The notes beneath the pieces are model-generated. The model was not told the origin of the DNA and ran no database searches. It worked only from the letters and a program-made list of their open reading frames with translations. The translations under genes were made by a program, and so were the position numbers. 64,000 nucleotides of DNA from an uncultured Bacteroidales bacterium (lineage in GTDB: Bacteria > Bacteroidota > Bacteroidia > Bacteroidales > Paludibacteraceae), in NCBI GenBank assembly GCA_902798965.1, contig CADBYS010000012.1, positions 1-64,000 on the forward strand. The letters are read 5' to 3'. Of this stretch, positions 1 through 7,887 are shown in pieces; within the stretch, counting starts at the first letter, position 1; each line of letters starts with the position of its first letter.

Positions 1-48
1 TTAGGCCTGTCGCTAGCGTTCATCCTGAGCCAGGATCAAACTCTTCGT
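1..48 (-). rRNA. rrs: 16S ribosomal RNA, 5' end only
   Basis: Read on the minus strand, this is the start of 16S rRNA: the universal AGAGTTTGATCCTGGCTCAG primer site followed by GATGAACGCTAGCGACAGGC. Only about 48 nt lie in the window and the gene runs off the left edge. The exact mature 5' end is estimated. The variable bases after GCTAGC resemble Bacteroidales 16S genes. Confidence 0.97.
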
Positions 49-437
49 TGTAAAATAATATATAACAAAAAGCTCATCCTACACTCAAACGACTTATTTG
101 TAGTTGCACTTGATCAGCCAAACTTGGCTGATTCATTCCTTTTGGAATTAACAAGGGACATTTGCTATACGCATATAATATATAAGGTATAGACCCATTC
201 TCTTGTACTACATCTTGATTGAACAATCTTTCAAAGAACGTTTTGAGATTAAGCGGCTTCCTATTCTCCAAATTTAAGGGGCGAAAAAAATTAGAACCAT
301 TTTGATGATTCAAATTTTAATACCCTCAATTTGCTCCAATGTCATCCGGTTTTGACTTTACGTTTTTAACCATCTTCTGACACCTTCACAGCCTCTCGGG
401 AGAAAAGGGAAACACGCTTGTTTCTCAAAAGCGGATG
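49..437 (-). other. 16S rRNA leader with boxA-like antiterminator
   Basis: This roughly 390-nt stretch lies between the rrn promoter and 16S on the minus strand. A boxA-like GTTCTTTGAAAG (minus strand, 228-240) matches the element used in rRNA antitermination leaders. A 79-codon open frame (74-313) has no recognisable protein similarity and lies wholly in the leader, so it is not called. No tRNA or other gene is visible. Confidence 0.7.
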
Positions 438-469
438 CAAAGGTAGTACATTTTTTTCATATATGCAAA
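438..469 (-). promoter_or_regulatory. rrn promoter, Bacteroidota type
   Basis: Minus strand: TTTG (466-469), 20 bp, TACCTTTG (438-445). This matches the -33/-7 consensus of the Bacteroidota housekeeping sigma factor. It points towards 16S about 390 bp away. Confidence 0.85.
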
Positions 470-584
470 TTTTTCGCGAAAAAACATGCATTTTGTTTTT
501 TAGCCCATTTGTGCCATATTTGGATTACAAACAAGGGTTATTTGCCCCTATTTTTAACAGAAATGCAGTATTTTTGAATAAACA

Positions 585-616
585 TTTGGAAAAGTCAAAA
601 AAAAGTTGTATCTTTG
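585..616 (+). promoter_or_regulatory. Promoter of the GH3 gene
   Basis: TTTG (585-588), 20 bp, TATCTTTG (609-616). Transcription would start near 623, so the palindromic repeat at 622-714 falls entirely in the 5' leader of the GH3 mRNA. Confidence 0.8.
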
Positions 617-621
617 TAGTC

Positions 622-714
622 GCGTTCGGCAAACCGCGCTAACAGATTGCGCTCGGCGCAATAAGCGCACGGTTGCCTCCGCTCTCCCCAACGCGACTTG
701 CAGTCGTGTCGGGG
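622..714 (-). repeat. Two-hairpin palindromic element, copy A
   Basis: Given in the orientation used for the other copies (minus strand). Hairpin 1 outer stem pairs 628-639 with 665-677 with one bulged A; the inner stem is ATTGCGC/GCGCAAT (646-652, 656-662). The linker reads TCCGCTC on the plus strand. Hairpin 2 pairs 686-698 with 702-714 around a TGC loop. The end CGCGTTCGGCAAA is shared with the tRNA-linked copies. Unlike those, it is antisense to the gene it precedes (GH3) and no tRNA is next to it. Confidence 0.8.
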
Positions 715-753
715 ACCCCGTAAAAAATTAACAACTATCCAACCTTTCTGATT

Positions 754-3189
754 ATGACAACCAACGCCCATCCGACCGATCATGTAAGCGAACGTGAGCA
801 ACGAAACAAACAACTTGCCCTGGAGGCAGGTATCGAAGGCATCGTATTACTGGAGAATAACGGAGTATTACCTATTAGTCCGTGCAAGGTAGCCTTGTAC
901 GGTGCGGGTGCGCAATATACGATCAAAGGCGGCAGCGGCAGCGGTGAGGTGAATGTGCGTCACACGGTGACGGTGGAGGAAGGGCTGACGAAGGCGGGTT
1001 TCGAGATCGTTACCGGCGATTGGCTGCAGCGTTACGATGCACAATGGCGCGCAGGGAAGGAGCAGTTCCTTCGTTCGGTGCGCCGGAAACTATGGTGGCC
1101 ATCTGCGCGTGTACTGAACGACCTGATGTCACAGGAATACCGTTTTCCCGCCGGTGACCGGATCACAGAGAGCGAGATAAGCGCGTGCGGAACAGATACG
1201 TGCATCTACGTGGTGTCGCGGCAGTCGGGTGAAGGTCATGACCTGAAAGACGAGCCGGGCAGTTTCAGGCTGGATACGATCGAGGAACATAACATCCGTA
1301 TTTGTGCGGAGCGATTTGCACGCATGGTGCTGGTGATCAACACCGGCACACCGATAGACATCAGTTGTTTGGACGGCGTTTCGGGCATAGATGCCATCGT
1401 ATATATGAGTCAGCCGGGCATGCAAGCCGGTGAGGCGTTGGCGGCAATCCTGACAGGAGCAAGCACTCCGTCGGGGAAGTTAGCGGTAAGTTGGCCTATG
1501 CGTTATGCGGATGTGCCCTATGGCGAGGAGTTTGGCACAGACTCGCTGATTGCACGCTACAAGGAAGGGATATATGTAGGATACCGGTACTACGACAGTT
1601 TTGACGTAAAGCCCCGGTATGCGTTCGGCTACGGATTGAGTTACACGCAATTTGCGTTGGACGAGATGAAGGCGGCGATTGATGGCGAGCAGGTGACATG
1701 CAGCGTGCGCGTGACGAACATGGGCGAGCGATATGCGGGGAAAGAGGTGGTACAGGTATATGTACAATGTCCGGGACAAGACCGCGAGAAGCAACGGTTG
1801 GTAGCGTTCGGCAAGAGCGAGGAATTAGGCTGCGGGAAGTCGGAGATCATGCAGTTGCGTTTTCCGCTTTCGGCGCTGGCATCTTACGATGAGGCGAGTG
1901 CGCAGACCATCCTGGAAGCGGGAGATTACCTGCTGCGGATAGGCAACTCGTCGCGCACGACGGACGAAGTGGCTGTAATTCGCGTGGATGAGCGCGTGGT
2001 GATTGAGCAACACAGGAACTTGTGCGCAGCAGCGACGCAAGTGGCTGAGCTACGGCACGAGAATCGGTTTGCGGTAGCCAAAGATCTGCCGGTGCTGCGG
2101 GTTGAGGGAAGTGATCAGTTGTCAGTTATCAGTAATCAGTATTCAGTAGTCAGTGATCAGTTGTCAGCTGATAGCGATGAGCCGGAGGTGATGCGGGATT
2201 TTACGGTGGAGGATTGTATTAGGATGTGCGTAGGAACGGGTATGTCAGGCGAGAACAAGGGTTTTCGTACGCCCGGTGCAGTAGGGCACACGACGACCGA
2301 CTATATAGAACGCGGTATATCGAACGCCGAGATGTGCGACGGCCCTGCCGGTGTGCGGCTGGAGCGCCGCGCTGTGCAATACCCCAACGGCAAGATTCGT
2401 GCGGTGGATGTATCGCTATCGGTTTATGAGTTTCTGCCACGGCTGTTACTGCGGCTATTCATATTGGGCGATCCGGACAAGGGGCAGCTGTTGTATCAGT
2501 TCGTGACAGGTTTTCCGATTGAAGCAATGATAGCTCAGACCTGGAACGTGCCCCTTGCCGAGCGTATAGGCAAGGCGGTAAGCGAGGAGATGAGCGAGTA
2601 TGGCGTGATGTTCTGGCTGGCTCCGGCGATGAACATCGTTCGCAATCCGCTATGCGGGCGAAACTACGAGTACTACAGCGAAGACCCGCTCGTGACGGGG
2701 TTGTTTGCCACGGCTGTCACGCGCGGCGTGCAAGCCACGAAAGGGAACTATGTGACGCTCAAGCATTTCTGCGCAAACAATCAGGAGACCAACCGCTTCC
2801 ATGTATCCTCGGAGGTGGATGAGCGCGCGCTGCGTGAGATCTACTGGAAAGGATTCGAGATAACAGTGAAGGCTGCCCAACCTCGCGCGGTTATGGCAGC
2901 CTACAACAAACTGAATGGCGTATATTGCCCAGAGAGTCACGAGCTGTGCACCGATCTGCTGCGTGGCGAGTGGGGCTTTGACGGCGTGGTGATGACCGAC
3001 TGGTTCTCCACGGAGCAGAACCGTGCCGATGCGGGAAAATCTATCCGTGCCGGAGTGGATCTGATCATGCCTGGAGGCAAGAAATCGATTAGTTATCTAC
3101 AACAAGCCTACAAGTCGGGCAGCCTACCCCACTCTGATTTGCGGCGCGCTGCCGCACGGGTGGTTCGGGCTATTCTATCTGCGCAATAA
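754..3189 (+). CDS. Glycoside hydrolase family 3 with permuted domain order
   Basis: Predicted exo-acting beta-glycosidase (beta-glucosidase or beta-xylosidase class), 811 aa. The order is the reverse of most GH3 enzymes: the C-terminal alpha/beta sandwich comes first (IVLLENNGVLPI near residue 30, then KGGSGSGEVNVR), next a fibronectin III-like domain (about 320-370), and last the TIM barrel (about 480-805). The barrel keeps the KHF motif (K670, H671) and the likely nucleophile D749 in GVVMTDW. This order is known from some rumen GH3 enzymes such as that of Ruminococcus albus. An in-frame heptamer array separates the two halves (residues 454-473). No signal peptide is evident, so it may be cytoplasmic. 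The ATG follows a leader carrying a palindrome. The substrate cannot be read from sequence. It converges on the metallopeptidase gene with an 18-bp gap. Confidence 0.92.
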   Translation: MTTNAHPTDHVSEREQRNKQLALEAGIEGIVLLENNGVLPISPCKVALYGAGAQYTIKGGSGSGEVNVRHTVTVEEGLTKAGFEIVTGDWLQRYDAQWRAGKEQFLRSVRRKLWWPSARVLNDLMSQEYRFPAGDRITESEISACGTDTCIYVVSRQSGEGHDLKDEPGSFRLDTIEEHNIRICAERFARMVLVINTGTPIDISCLDGVSGIDAIVYMSQPGMQAGEALAAILTGASTPSGKLAVSWPMRYADVPYGEEFGTDSLIARYKEGIYVGYRYYDSFDVKPRYAFGYGLSYTQFALDEMKAAIDGEQVTCSVRVTNMGERYAGKEVVQVYVQCPGQDREKQRLVAFGKSEELGCGKSEIMQLRFPLSALASYDEASAQTILEAGDYLLRIGNSSRTTDEVAVIRVDERVVIEQHRNLCAAATQVAELRHENRFAVAKDLPVLRVEGSDQLSVISNQYSVVSDQLSADSDEPEVMRDFTVEDCIRMCVGTGMSGENKGFRTPGAVGHTTTDYIERGISNAEMCDGPAGVRLERRAVQYPNGKIRAVDVSLSVYEFLPRLLLRLFILGDPDKGQLLYQFVTGFPIEAMIAQTWNVPLAERIGKAVSEEMSEYGVMFWLAPAMNIVRNPLCGRNYEYYSEDPLVTGLFATAVTRGVQATKGNYVTLKHFCANNQETNRFHVSSEVDERALREIYWKGFEITVKAAQPRAVMAAYNKLNGVYCPESHELCTDLLRGEWGFDGVVMTDWFSTEQNRADAGKSIRAGVDLIMPGGKKSISYLQQAYKSGSLPHSDLRRAAARVVRAILSAQ
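2113..2168 (+). repeat. Heptamer array NNTCAGT inside the GH3 gene
   Basis: Eight consecutive 7-mers of the form NNTCAGT/C (GATCAGT, TGTCAGT, TATCAGT, AATCAGT, ATTCAGT, AGTCAGT, GATCAGT, TGTCAGC). Three units make 21 nt, so the array stays open and encodes a Ser/Gln/Val-rich linker between the GH3 domains. The same heptamer occurs in miaA and between clpP and clpX. Confidence 0.9.
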
Positions 3190-3207
3190 GCATCATTTTT
3201 TGCACGA

Positions 3208-5184
3208 TTACTTCACACAGCGGTCGACACTATTGAGGATGGGTGTGACAGACGGCGGGTTACCCACAGCCTGAATGAGCCACTCCTTGGGCGTAAGGCG
3301 ACCGAGGCGATAGATGCGCATATATTCGCCGGCAAAATCCCGCGGCGTAGTGAACTGCGCGAGGTGCTCCTCGAGCTGGTACTGCACGATATGTCCGAGA
3401 GGATAGTTCGGCAGATACATCGGAGCATTGACCATGTGGCTGTAGATAGCCAGGAGAATGCAGTCGTGCTCGCCCAAGATGGGTTCGTAATACTGATTCC
3501 AAATATCTTTAGCAATCTGTTGGGTAGCTTCGCAGAGCTGCTTGGGCGTAGCGTCGGGATGATCGTAGATCCAGCGCCACATCGCCATATCCACGAGGCT
3601 GACGCCCATGATCTCGTACATGGACCAGAATTGGTCGAGGATTGCATCATCTGCCATTTTGTCATTTGCCATTTGCCCATTAGGGAGCAATTGCAGGTCG
3701 CGTTGCTGCCAGAGGAAGGCAGAGGCTTCGGTGTAGGCGGTATTGGGTACGCCGGAGAGCATGTAGTGGTCGATGAAATACATATCGAGGACTTGCTCGA
3801 CGCAATGACCGAACTCATGAACGGCGATGTTGTAGCCCTTGTAATCCATACCGGAGGCAGGGATACGTGTGCGCAGACGGGCATCTTCCTTACGACCGAG
3901 ACATGGCCAGGCGTGACCCGAGCCGCGGGCGGGTTCGACGACAATATGCCGGGCAATGCTGCGTGCGTCCTCGCTGTAGAAGCCGAGCGTGGTGAGCAGT
4001 CGCCACATATCAGCAGCGAAAGCGTTGGCATCGGGATAGAGGGTGCGCGTAGTGGCCGTCAGCGCATCTTCGTTGAGCGAGGCGCGTGCCTTGAAGCCAT
4101 CGAACCAAATATCGTAAGGACGCAGGTCACGACCGAGGCGCTGGCGGATGATGGCAGCTACCTGCGCCACTTGCGGCGAGCCGACGAGTGCGCGGAACAG
4201 GCTGTCCAGCTCGGCTGCGGGAATCTCCACGCCTTCCTCGAAGTTGCGGATGATACCGGTCGGAGCTGTGGGGCAATACTTATCCTCCTCGAACAAGGCG
4301 TGCGCCACAACCAGGATGCGCTCGTAACGGGTGTAAGGCTCCGAGGCGGCTTGCGTGCTATACGGTTGCCAGATATATTCGGGATTGTTGATGGCGGCTT
4401 GCGGGATAGACTGCGAGACGATACGCTGCATGACCTGATAGATCATCTCCTGGCGTTCGATGCCATCTGCGCCTTGCGAGTACAGGGCCTTGAGTTCGTC
4501 GCGGAGATTCCAGTGGGAAAGCAAGATCTTGTCGTCCGGCCACAGCTGACGGCCATCGTCAGTGCGCAGATTGCCCATATAGATATTGTAGGCGGCGATA
4601 TAGTTCTCGGCATCAGCGTTGGCTTGGGCAAGTTGCGCCTTGACAGTAGCCGGCACGCGGGTAGTGAACACGTCGCCCATACGCGCCATCGCCCACTCCA
4701 AGCGTGACCAGTCACGGCCGAGCGTGTTTTTCTCGTCGAGCGAGTAATGCGGGAAGTTGAGGATGGTGACGAACGCCAGTTTGTTGGCGAACATATCGTC
4801 GGAGAAATGCGCGAGGGGACTGTAGCCCGACATAATCCAATCGGTGACAGCCGGTTCGCCGGCGTTGGTGAGTTGCGTGGGGCGCAAGAGATCAACGGTG
4901 AGTTGGTCAGCTGACTGATAGCAGTTCTCGAGGATACGGCTGAGGGACTCAAAGAGTGCCAAGCGTTCGCTGTCGGTGACACAATAATGCTCGCGGACAA
5001 AGTCCGCAAACTCTTCGGATGTGCCGTCGGCAGGTGTCCAAAGAGCCGCAGCCTGCTCGATACCGCGTTGCATGCGCGGGTTGTCAGCCTTCGGCAAGAC
5101 GAGTTTGGGATTGGAGGAACATGAGGTGATCATAAGCATAAGCGCCAGGGCGCAGAGGGATAAGAGGTAGTTATGGGATTTCAT
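3208..5184 (-). CDS. Zinc metallopeptidase-like lipoprotein (gluzincin type)
   Basis: 658-aa predicted envelope lipoprotein. The start at 5184 is chosen because it opens with a lipoprotein signal (LALMLMITSCSS, lipobox Cys); the longer frame upstream reads through the promoter at 5205-5236. A zinc-binding HEFGH motif lies at H456-H460, and E486, 29 residues after E457, is a good third ligand, as in gluzincins. The HEFGH context is loosely like M3 oligopeptidases, but the usual following His is missing (HEFGHCVE), so the family is uncertain. A heptamer array encodes a short NGQMANDKMADDA-type insert just after the active-site region. The gene stands alone and converges on GH3. Substrate unknown. 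Confidence 0.75.
   Translation of the reverse strand: MKSHNYLLSLCALALMLMITSCSSNPKLVLPKADNPRMQRGIEQAAALWTPADGTSEEFADFVREHYCVTDSERLALFESLSRILENCYQSADQLTVDLLRPTQLTNAGEPAVTDWIMSGYSPLAHFSDDMFANKLAFVTILNFPHYSLDEKNTLGRDWSRLEWAMARMGDVFTTRVPATVKAQLAQANADAENYIAAYNIYMGNLRTDDGRQLWPDDKILLSHWNLRDELKALYSQGADGIERQEMIYQVMQRIVSQSIPQAAINNPEYIWQPYSTQAASEPYTRYERILVVAHALFEEDKYCPTAPTGIIRNFEEGVEIPAAELDSLFRALVGSPQVAQVAAIIRQRLGRDLRPYDIWFDGFKARASLNEDALTATTRTLYPDANAFAADMWRLLTTLGFYSEDARSIARHIVVEPARGSGHAWPCLGRKEDARLRTRIPASGMDYKGYNIAVHEFGHCVEQVLDMYFIDHYMLSGVPNTAYTEASAFLWQQRDLQLLPNGQMANDKMADDAILDQFWSMYEIMGVSLVDMAMWRWIYDHPDATPKQLCEATQQIAKDIWNQYYEPILGEHDCILLAIYSHMVNAPMYLPNYPLGHIVQYQLEEHLAQFTTPRDFAGEYMRIYRLGRLTPKEWLIQAVGNPPSVTPILNSVDRCVK
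3652..3680 (-). repeat. Heptamer-like array inside the metallopeptidase gene
   Basis: On the plus strand TGCCATT, TTGTCATT, TGCCATT, TGCCCAT occur in tandem (7, 8, 7, 7 nt). It encodes a short Met/Asn/Asp-rich segment that looks like a loop insertion. Confidence 0.55.
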
Positions 5185-5204
5185 ATTGTTGTGTGTTTGT
5201 GGTG

Positions 5205-5236
5205 CAAAGGTACAAAAAAAAAATGAGAATTGCAAA
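5205..5236 (-). promoter_or_regulatory. Promoter of the metallopeptidase gene
   Basis: Minus strand: TTTG (5233-5236), 20 bp, TACCTTTG (5205-5212). It sets the start codon at 5184, about 20 nt downstream. Confidence 0.8.
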
Positions 5237-5394
5237 TAATTGAGGGATTTTTTAAAAAAATTGCCAAAAATTTAACAACAATATTACAAAGAAGTTTTGG
5301 GGTTGAATGTATATTATATATAAATATATAATATAGTTATTGTGGAATCATTTTGGGGCATTTTTCGGGGCGAGAGTAGGCAGACAGAGGCTTG

Positions 5395-5765
5395 TTGTCA
5401 GGCTTGACTGTCGGTTGACCGTCGGTTGACTGTCGGTTGACCGTCGGCTGACTGTCGGGGAGATATGCAGATTGCCATGAAAGAATGTGAGCTTACGCTC
5501 GCAGTCGGGGACGTATTCGTATTCGCAGTCGGCGACGTATTCGGATGGAAACACAACTCCCTCGCACAATCATGCGCGAGAAATGTACGCTGAGATGGGA
5601 GATGTGAAGCGGGATACGATCCCGCGGAAAGGAAGAAAAAGAAACGCGAGCCTGACGACTCGCGCACTTAACAAAGAGGATTCGGATGGTATCCGAAGCA
5701 ATAATTCAGATGGTATCCGAAGCAATAGATATAGAGGATGAGAGATACCCGCATGACATGCGGGA
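5395..5765. repeat. Non-coding cluster of short repeats and hairpins
   Basis: No gene is seen from 5237 to 5815. The stretch holds: five 11-mers GACYGTCGGTT (5406-5460) alternating C and T; two 21-mers ending GACGTATTCG (5499-5519, 5523-5543); and perfect or near-perfect hairpins at 5561-5580, 5609-5625 (GCGGGAT/ATCCCGC), 5645-5664 (CGCGAG/CTCGCG), 5681-5697 (TTCGGAT/ATCCGAA, repeated imperfectly at 5705-5721) and 5748-5764 (CCCGCATG/CATGCGGG). Stems differ from hairpin to hairpin. Confidence 0.75.
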
Positions 5766-5815
5766 GAAGGGACAAAATATTTTAAGGATCTAAGCTTCAG
5801 TGGGATCGGTAAATA

Positions 5816-6241
5816 TTACATATCGCCTGACCAGCCGTGACCTAAGTCCCAATGTTCATCATAACGGAACTCGAAGTAGGGCAAGGCGAAATATTTCTCA
5901 ATAAGTTCGGTCAATTCGGGTTCAATGTCCTTAGCCCATTGATCGACAAGGACGATGAACTTGTCAATATTCCAAGCTACACGACCTCGGGGCACTTGCG
6001 TATAATCGCCGCTGAACTTGGTAGGTTCGTGCTTGGCGAGTGCGCGGAAATATTGCTTTTGCCAAATCTGGCGGTGTAGTGTTTGGTAGTTGATGAACGG
6101 CAAACCTTTATCGGCTGCGTCCTCAACCATCTTGGGAGTTAACTCTTTCTTATATACGCCAAAGAAGTCATGTGCCTCTTGGTCGTACCAAAAGATTCCT
6201 ACAGCAGGCATTGGTTCGTCGAAGGACTTCATGTCTGCCAT
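5816..6241 (-). CDS. Conserved hypothetical protein
   Basis: 141-aa soluble protein without signal peptide or membrane segment. The start at 6241 is preferred because an AGGAG lies just upstream and the recognisable sequence (FDEPMPAVGIFWYD) begins soon after; an upstream ATG at 6277 is possible. It is rich in aromatic residues (FWYD, HDFFGVYKKELTP, LHRQIWQKQYFRA) and ends HWDLGHGWSGDM. It looks like an uncharacterised Bacteroidales family; I cannot assign a function. It is single-gene, with its own promoter at 6307-6338. The IS element is inserted 37 bp beyond that promoter. Confidence 0.7.
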   Translation of the reverse strand: MADMKSFDEPMPAVGIFWYDQEAHDFFGVYKKELTPKMVEDAADKGLPFINYQTLHRQIWQKQYFRALAKHEPTKFSGDYTQVPRGRVAWNIDKFIVLVDQWAKDIEPELTELIEKYFALPYFEFRYDEHWDLGHGWSGDM

Positions 6242-6306
6242 TATTTTCTCCTTTTCACTATGTGATAAAGTGGTCATAGTTTTGTCTGTTCTTACCTTTG
6301 CGGGTG

Positions 6307-6338
6307 CAAAGGTACAAAAAAAATCTGATATTTGCAAA
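6307..6338 (-). promoter_or_regulatory. Promoter of the 141-aa protein gene
   Basis: Minus strand: TTTG (6335-6338), 20 bp, TACCTTTG (6307-6314). Confidence 0.8.
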
Positions 6339-6464
6339 TTTTTAGCGAAGATTTTTTGTTTTTAGTCAAAAATTGGGTCACATGCAAAACCCTGTGTTTA
6401 TAATTATAGTTTTCTGTTATGTTGAGCATCGTCATTGGTACAATTTTTGTTGTAGCCTCTGTTG

Positions 6465-6775
6465 ATGGACAACGCTTATAAATTATTAGTATCTTACATT
6501 CTCCCAAAGGAGATTAGTGAGTCTTTTGACTTAGTTAATGTAGCAGAAGAGAAGCTACGCGGTAAGGATCGTATTATGTTGCATCTCTACCTCGATTAGA
6601 CTTTCCTATTCGCGAGTACACCACAGTGTTACACGTTCGTCGTAGGCGTTGGTTAGATGCCAAAGGCAACACTGTTTCACGCAATTGGAAGCTTGCCGCT
6701 GAAGGCACCCGCATCTCACCCGAGTTTGCGGCTTTTTTAAAAGAGGTTGTTGGACTCGCCCCCAATAACTGCTAG
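6465..6775 (+). pseudogene. ISAon1-type transposase N-terminal ORF, disrupted
   Basis: The first 44 codons (6465-6596, stop 6597-6599) encode an N-terminal segment ending LHLYLD. The similarity continues in another frame from 6599 (DFPIREYTTVLHVRRRRW to FAAFLKEVV) to a stop at 6773-6775. Relatives of this ORF usually have a linker between LHLYL and DFPIR, which is absent here, so a small deletion with frameshift is likely. It overlaps the main transposase ORF. Confidence 0.7.
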
Positions 6776-7796
6776 ATCTCTCCAAAAACCTTACCACATC
6801 AAAGGTGACGATTTCGAACGCGCTTACAAGAACCATCTCAGCGATTACCGCAGTTGGGTAAAGGATGGTGAAGGTAGGCATGCTCGCGATTACCTTATAT
6901 TTCCCAAGAACATTGGTCCCAATGTGAGCATTGACGAGACATCTTTGTCCGATGGCGAGTTGTACACAATCCTCTCAAATAAAGACGCTCATGGTCGGAA
7001 AGGTGCTTTGATAGCGATTGTTAAAGGCACTAAGGTCGAAGACGTCACCGCTGTCCTAATGCTCCTTAATCTATACCAACGGGAGAAAGTCCTGGAAGTA
7101 ACCATGGATTTCTCTGACTGTATGCATGCTATCGTAACAACTTGTTTCCCCAATGCTCGTATCACTCTTGATCGTTTTCACATGCAGCAACTATGCACTA
7201 ATGCTATGCAAGAATTGCGCGTGAGGGCTCGCAGAGAGGCTCTGAAAGCGGATGTGGAGGCACGTGAGCAACACCGTCATCGCAACAAGCGAAATGTGTC
7301 TAAACGCAAGTCTGGCAAGAAAGATCCACGCGGACGTAAACCTAATCGAGCCAACGAAGCTTACGTCCCTCAACGGTTGCCTAATGGCGACACACGCTGT
7401 GAGTTGCTGGCACGTAGCCGGTACCTGCTTATGGCCTCTCAAGAGAAATGGACAGATAGCCAGAAGATACGTGGGAAACTCCTCTTTGAGTTATACCCGG
7501 ATATCAAAACCGCTTACTCTCTCGTACATTCCTTGCGGGAGATCTTTAACTGCAAAACGCATACTAAAGAATCCGCACGTAAGTCCCTCAATAAGTGGTA
7601 CAACAAGGTAACAGACTTTGACAACGATGCTTTCAACACAGCCTCTGCCACTATCTATGAGAGGGAGGATGAGATTCTTAACTTCTTTGGCAATCGAGCT
7701 ACAAATGCTTCTGCCGAATCATTAAATTCAAAGATCAAAGCGTTTCGAGCACAACTAAGAGGTGTGGTTGATATACCGTTCTTCTTATACCAGTGA
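6747..7796 (+). CDS. ISL3-family transposase (DDE)
   Basis: 349-aa catalytic part of the transposase. The DDE residues are recognisable in SIDETSL, TMDFSDCM and NASAESLNSKIKAF. A basic insert (KRNVSKRKSGKKDPRGRK) lies in the middle. The likely start is TTG at 6747, preceded by AAGAGG and overlapping the upstream ORF; no good ATG exists. The protein ends FFLYQ because its stop TGA is formed by the right terminal repeat, so the C-terminus is natural for this element. Whether it is active is unclear because the N-terminal ORF is broken. Confidence 0.9.
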   Translation: MLDSPPITARSLQKPYHIKGDDFERAYKNHLSDYRSWVKDGEGRHARDYLIFPKNIGPNVSIDETSLSDGELYTILSNKDAHGRKGALIAIVKGTKVEDVTAVLMLLNLYQREKVLEVTMDFSDCMHAIVTTCFPNARITLDRFHMQQLCTNAMQELRVRARREALKADVEAREQHRHRNKRNVSKRKSGKKDPRGRKPNRANEAYVPQRLPNGDTRCELLARSRYLLMASQEKWTDSQKIRGKLLFELYPDIKTAYSLVHSLREIFNCKTHTKESARKSLNKWYNKVTDFDNDAFNTASATIYEREDEILNFFGNRATNASAESLNSKIKAFRAQLRGVVDIPFFLYQ

Positions 7797-7834
7797 CCCC
7801 AAAAATTGCCAAAAATTTACCCAAAATATACAAT

Positions 7835-7862
7835 AATCCCCGCTCGGGATTGAACGGGGATT
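7835..7862 (-). terminator. Terminator after rpoC
   Basis: Stem AATCCCCG/CGGGGATT (7835-7842, 7855-7862) with a 12-nt loop, 25 bp past the rpoC stop on the minus strand and followed by AT-rich sequence. It lies outside the IS. Confidence 0.65.
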
Positions 7863-7887
7863 ACTGTACATATGTGCCTAAGGGCGA

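Larger units (their letters stand above)
6375..7799 (+). mobile_element. Complete ISL3-family insertion sequence (ISAon1-like), 1,425 bp
   Basis: Both ends are visible. The left terminus is GGGTCACATG (6375); the right terminus read inwards is GGGTCACTGG (7799), giving a 7-bp perfect terminal inverted repeat with partial extension. An identical 8-bp direct repeat CAAAAATT flanks it (6367-6374 and 7800-7807), the duplication size typical of ISL3. It carries a short N-terminal ORF in two frames and the main transposase ORF, whose stop codon lies in the right repeat. It separates rpoC's 3' end from the 141-aa protein gene. Confidence 0.9.

Noticed and set aside
74..313. 79-codon open frame on the minus strand between the rrn promoter and 16S
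   Set aside because: It lies wholly within the rRNA leader, contains the boxA-like site and resembles no protein I know.
3364..4707. 447-codon open frame antisense to the metallopeptidase gene
   Set aside because: The opposite strand has a clear lipoprotein with a zinc motif; this frame is a codon-bias shadow with no recognisable motif.
5406..5460. 11-bp repeats considered as a CRISPR array
   Set aside because: The units are contiguous with no spacers, far too short, and no cas gene is present. The same holds for 35461-35515.
6731..6745. T6A4G run as a -1 frameshift site between the two IS ORFs
   Set aside because: The downstream ORF is in the +1 frame relative to the second part of the N-terminal ORF, so a -1 slip would not join them; a TTG start with AAGAGG upstream fits better.
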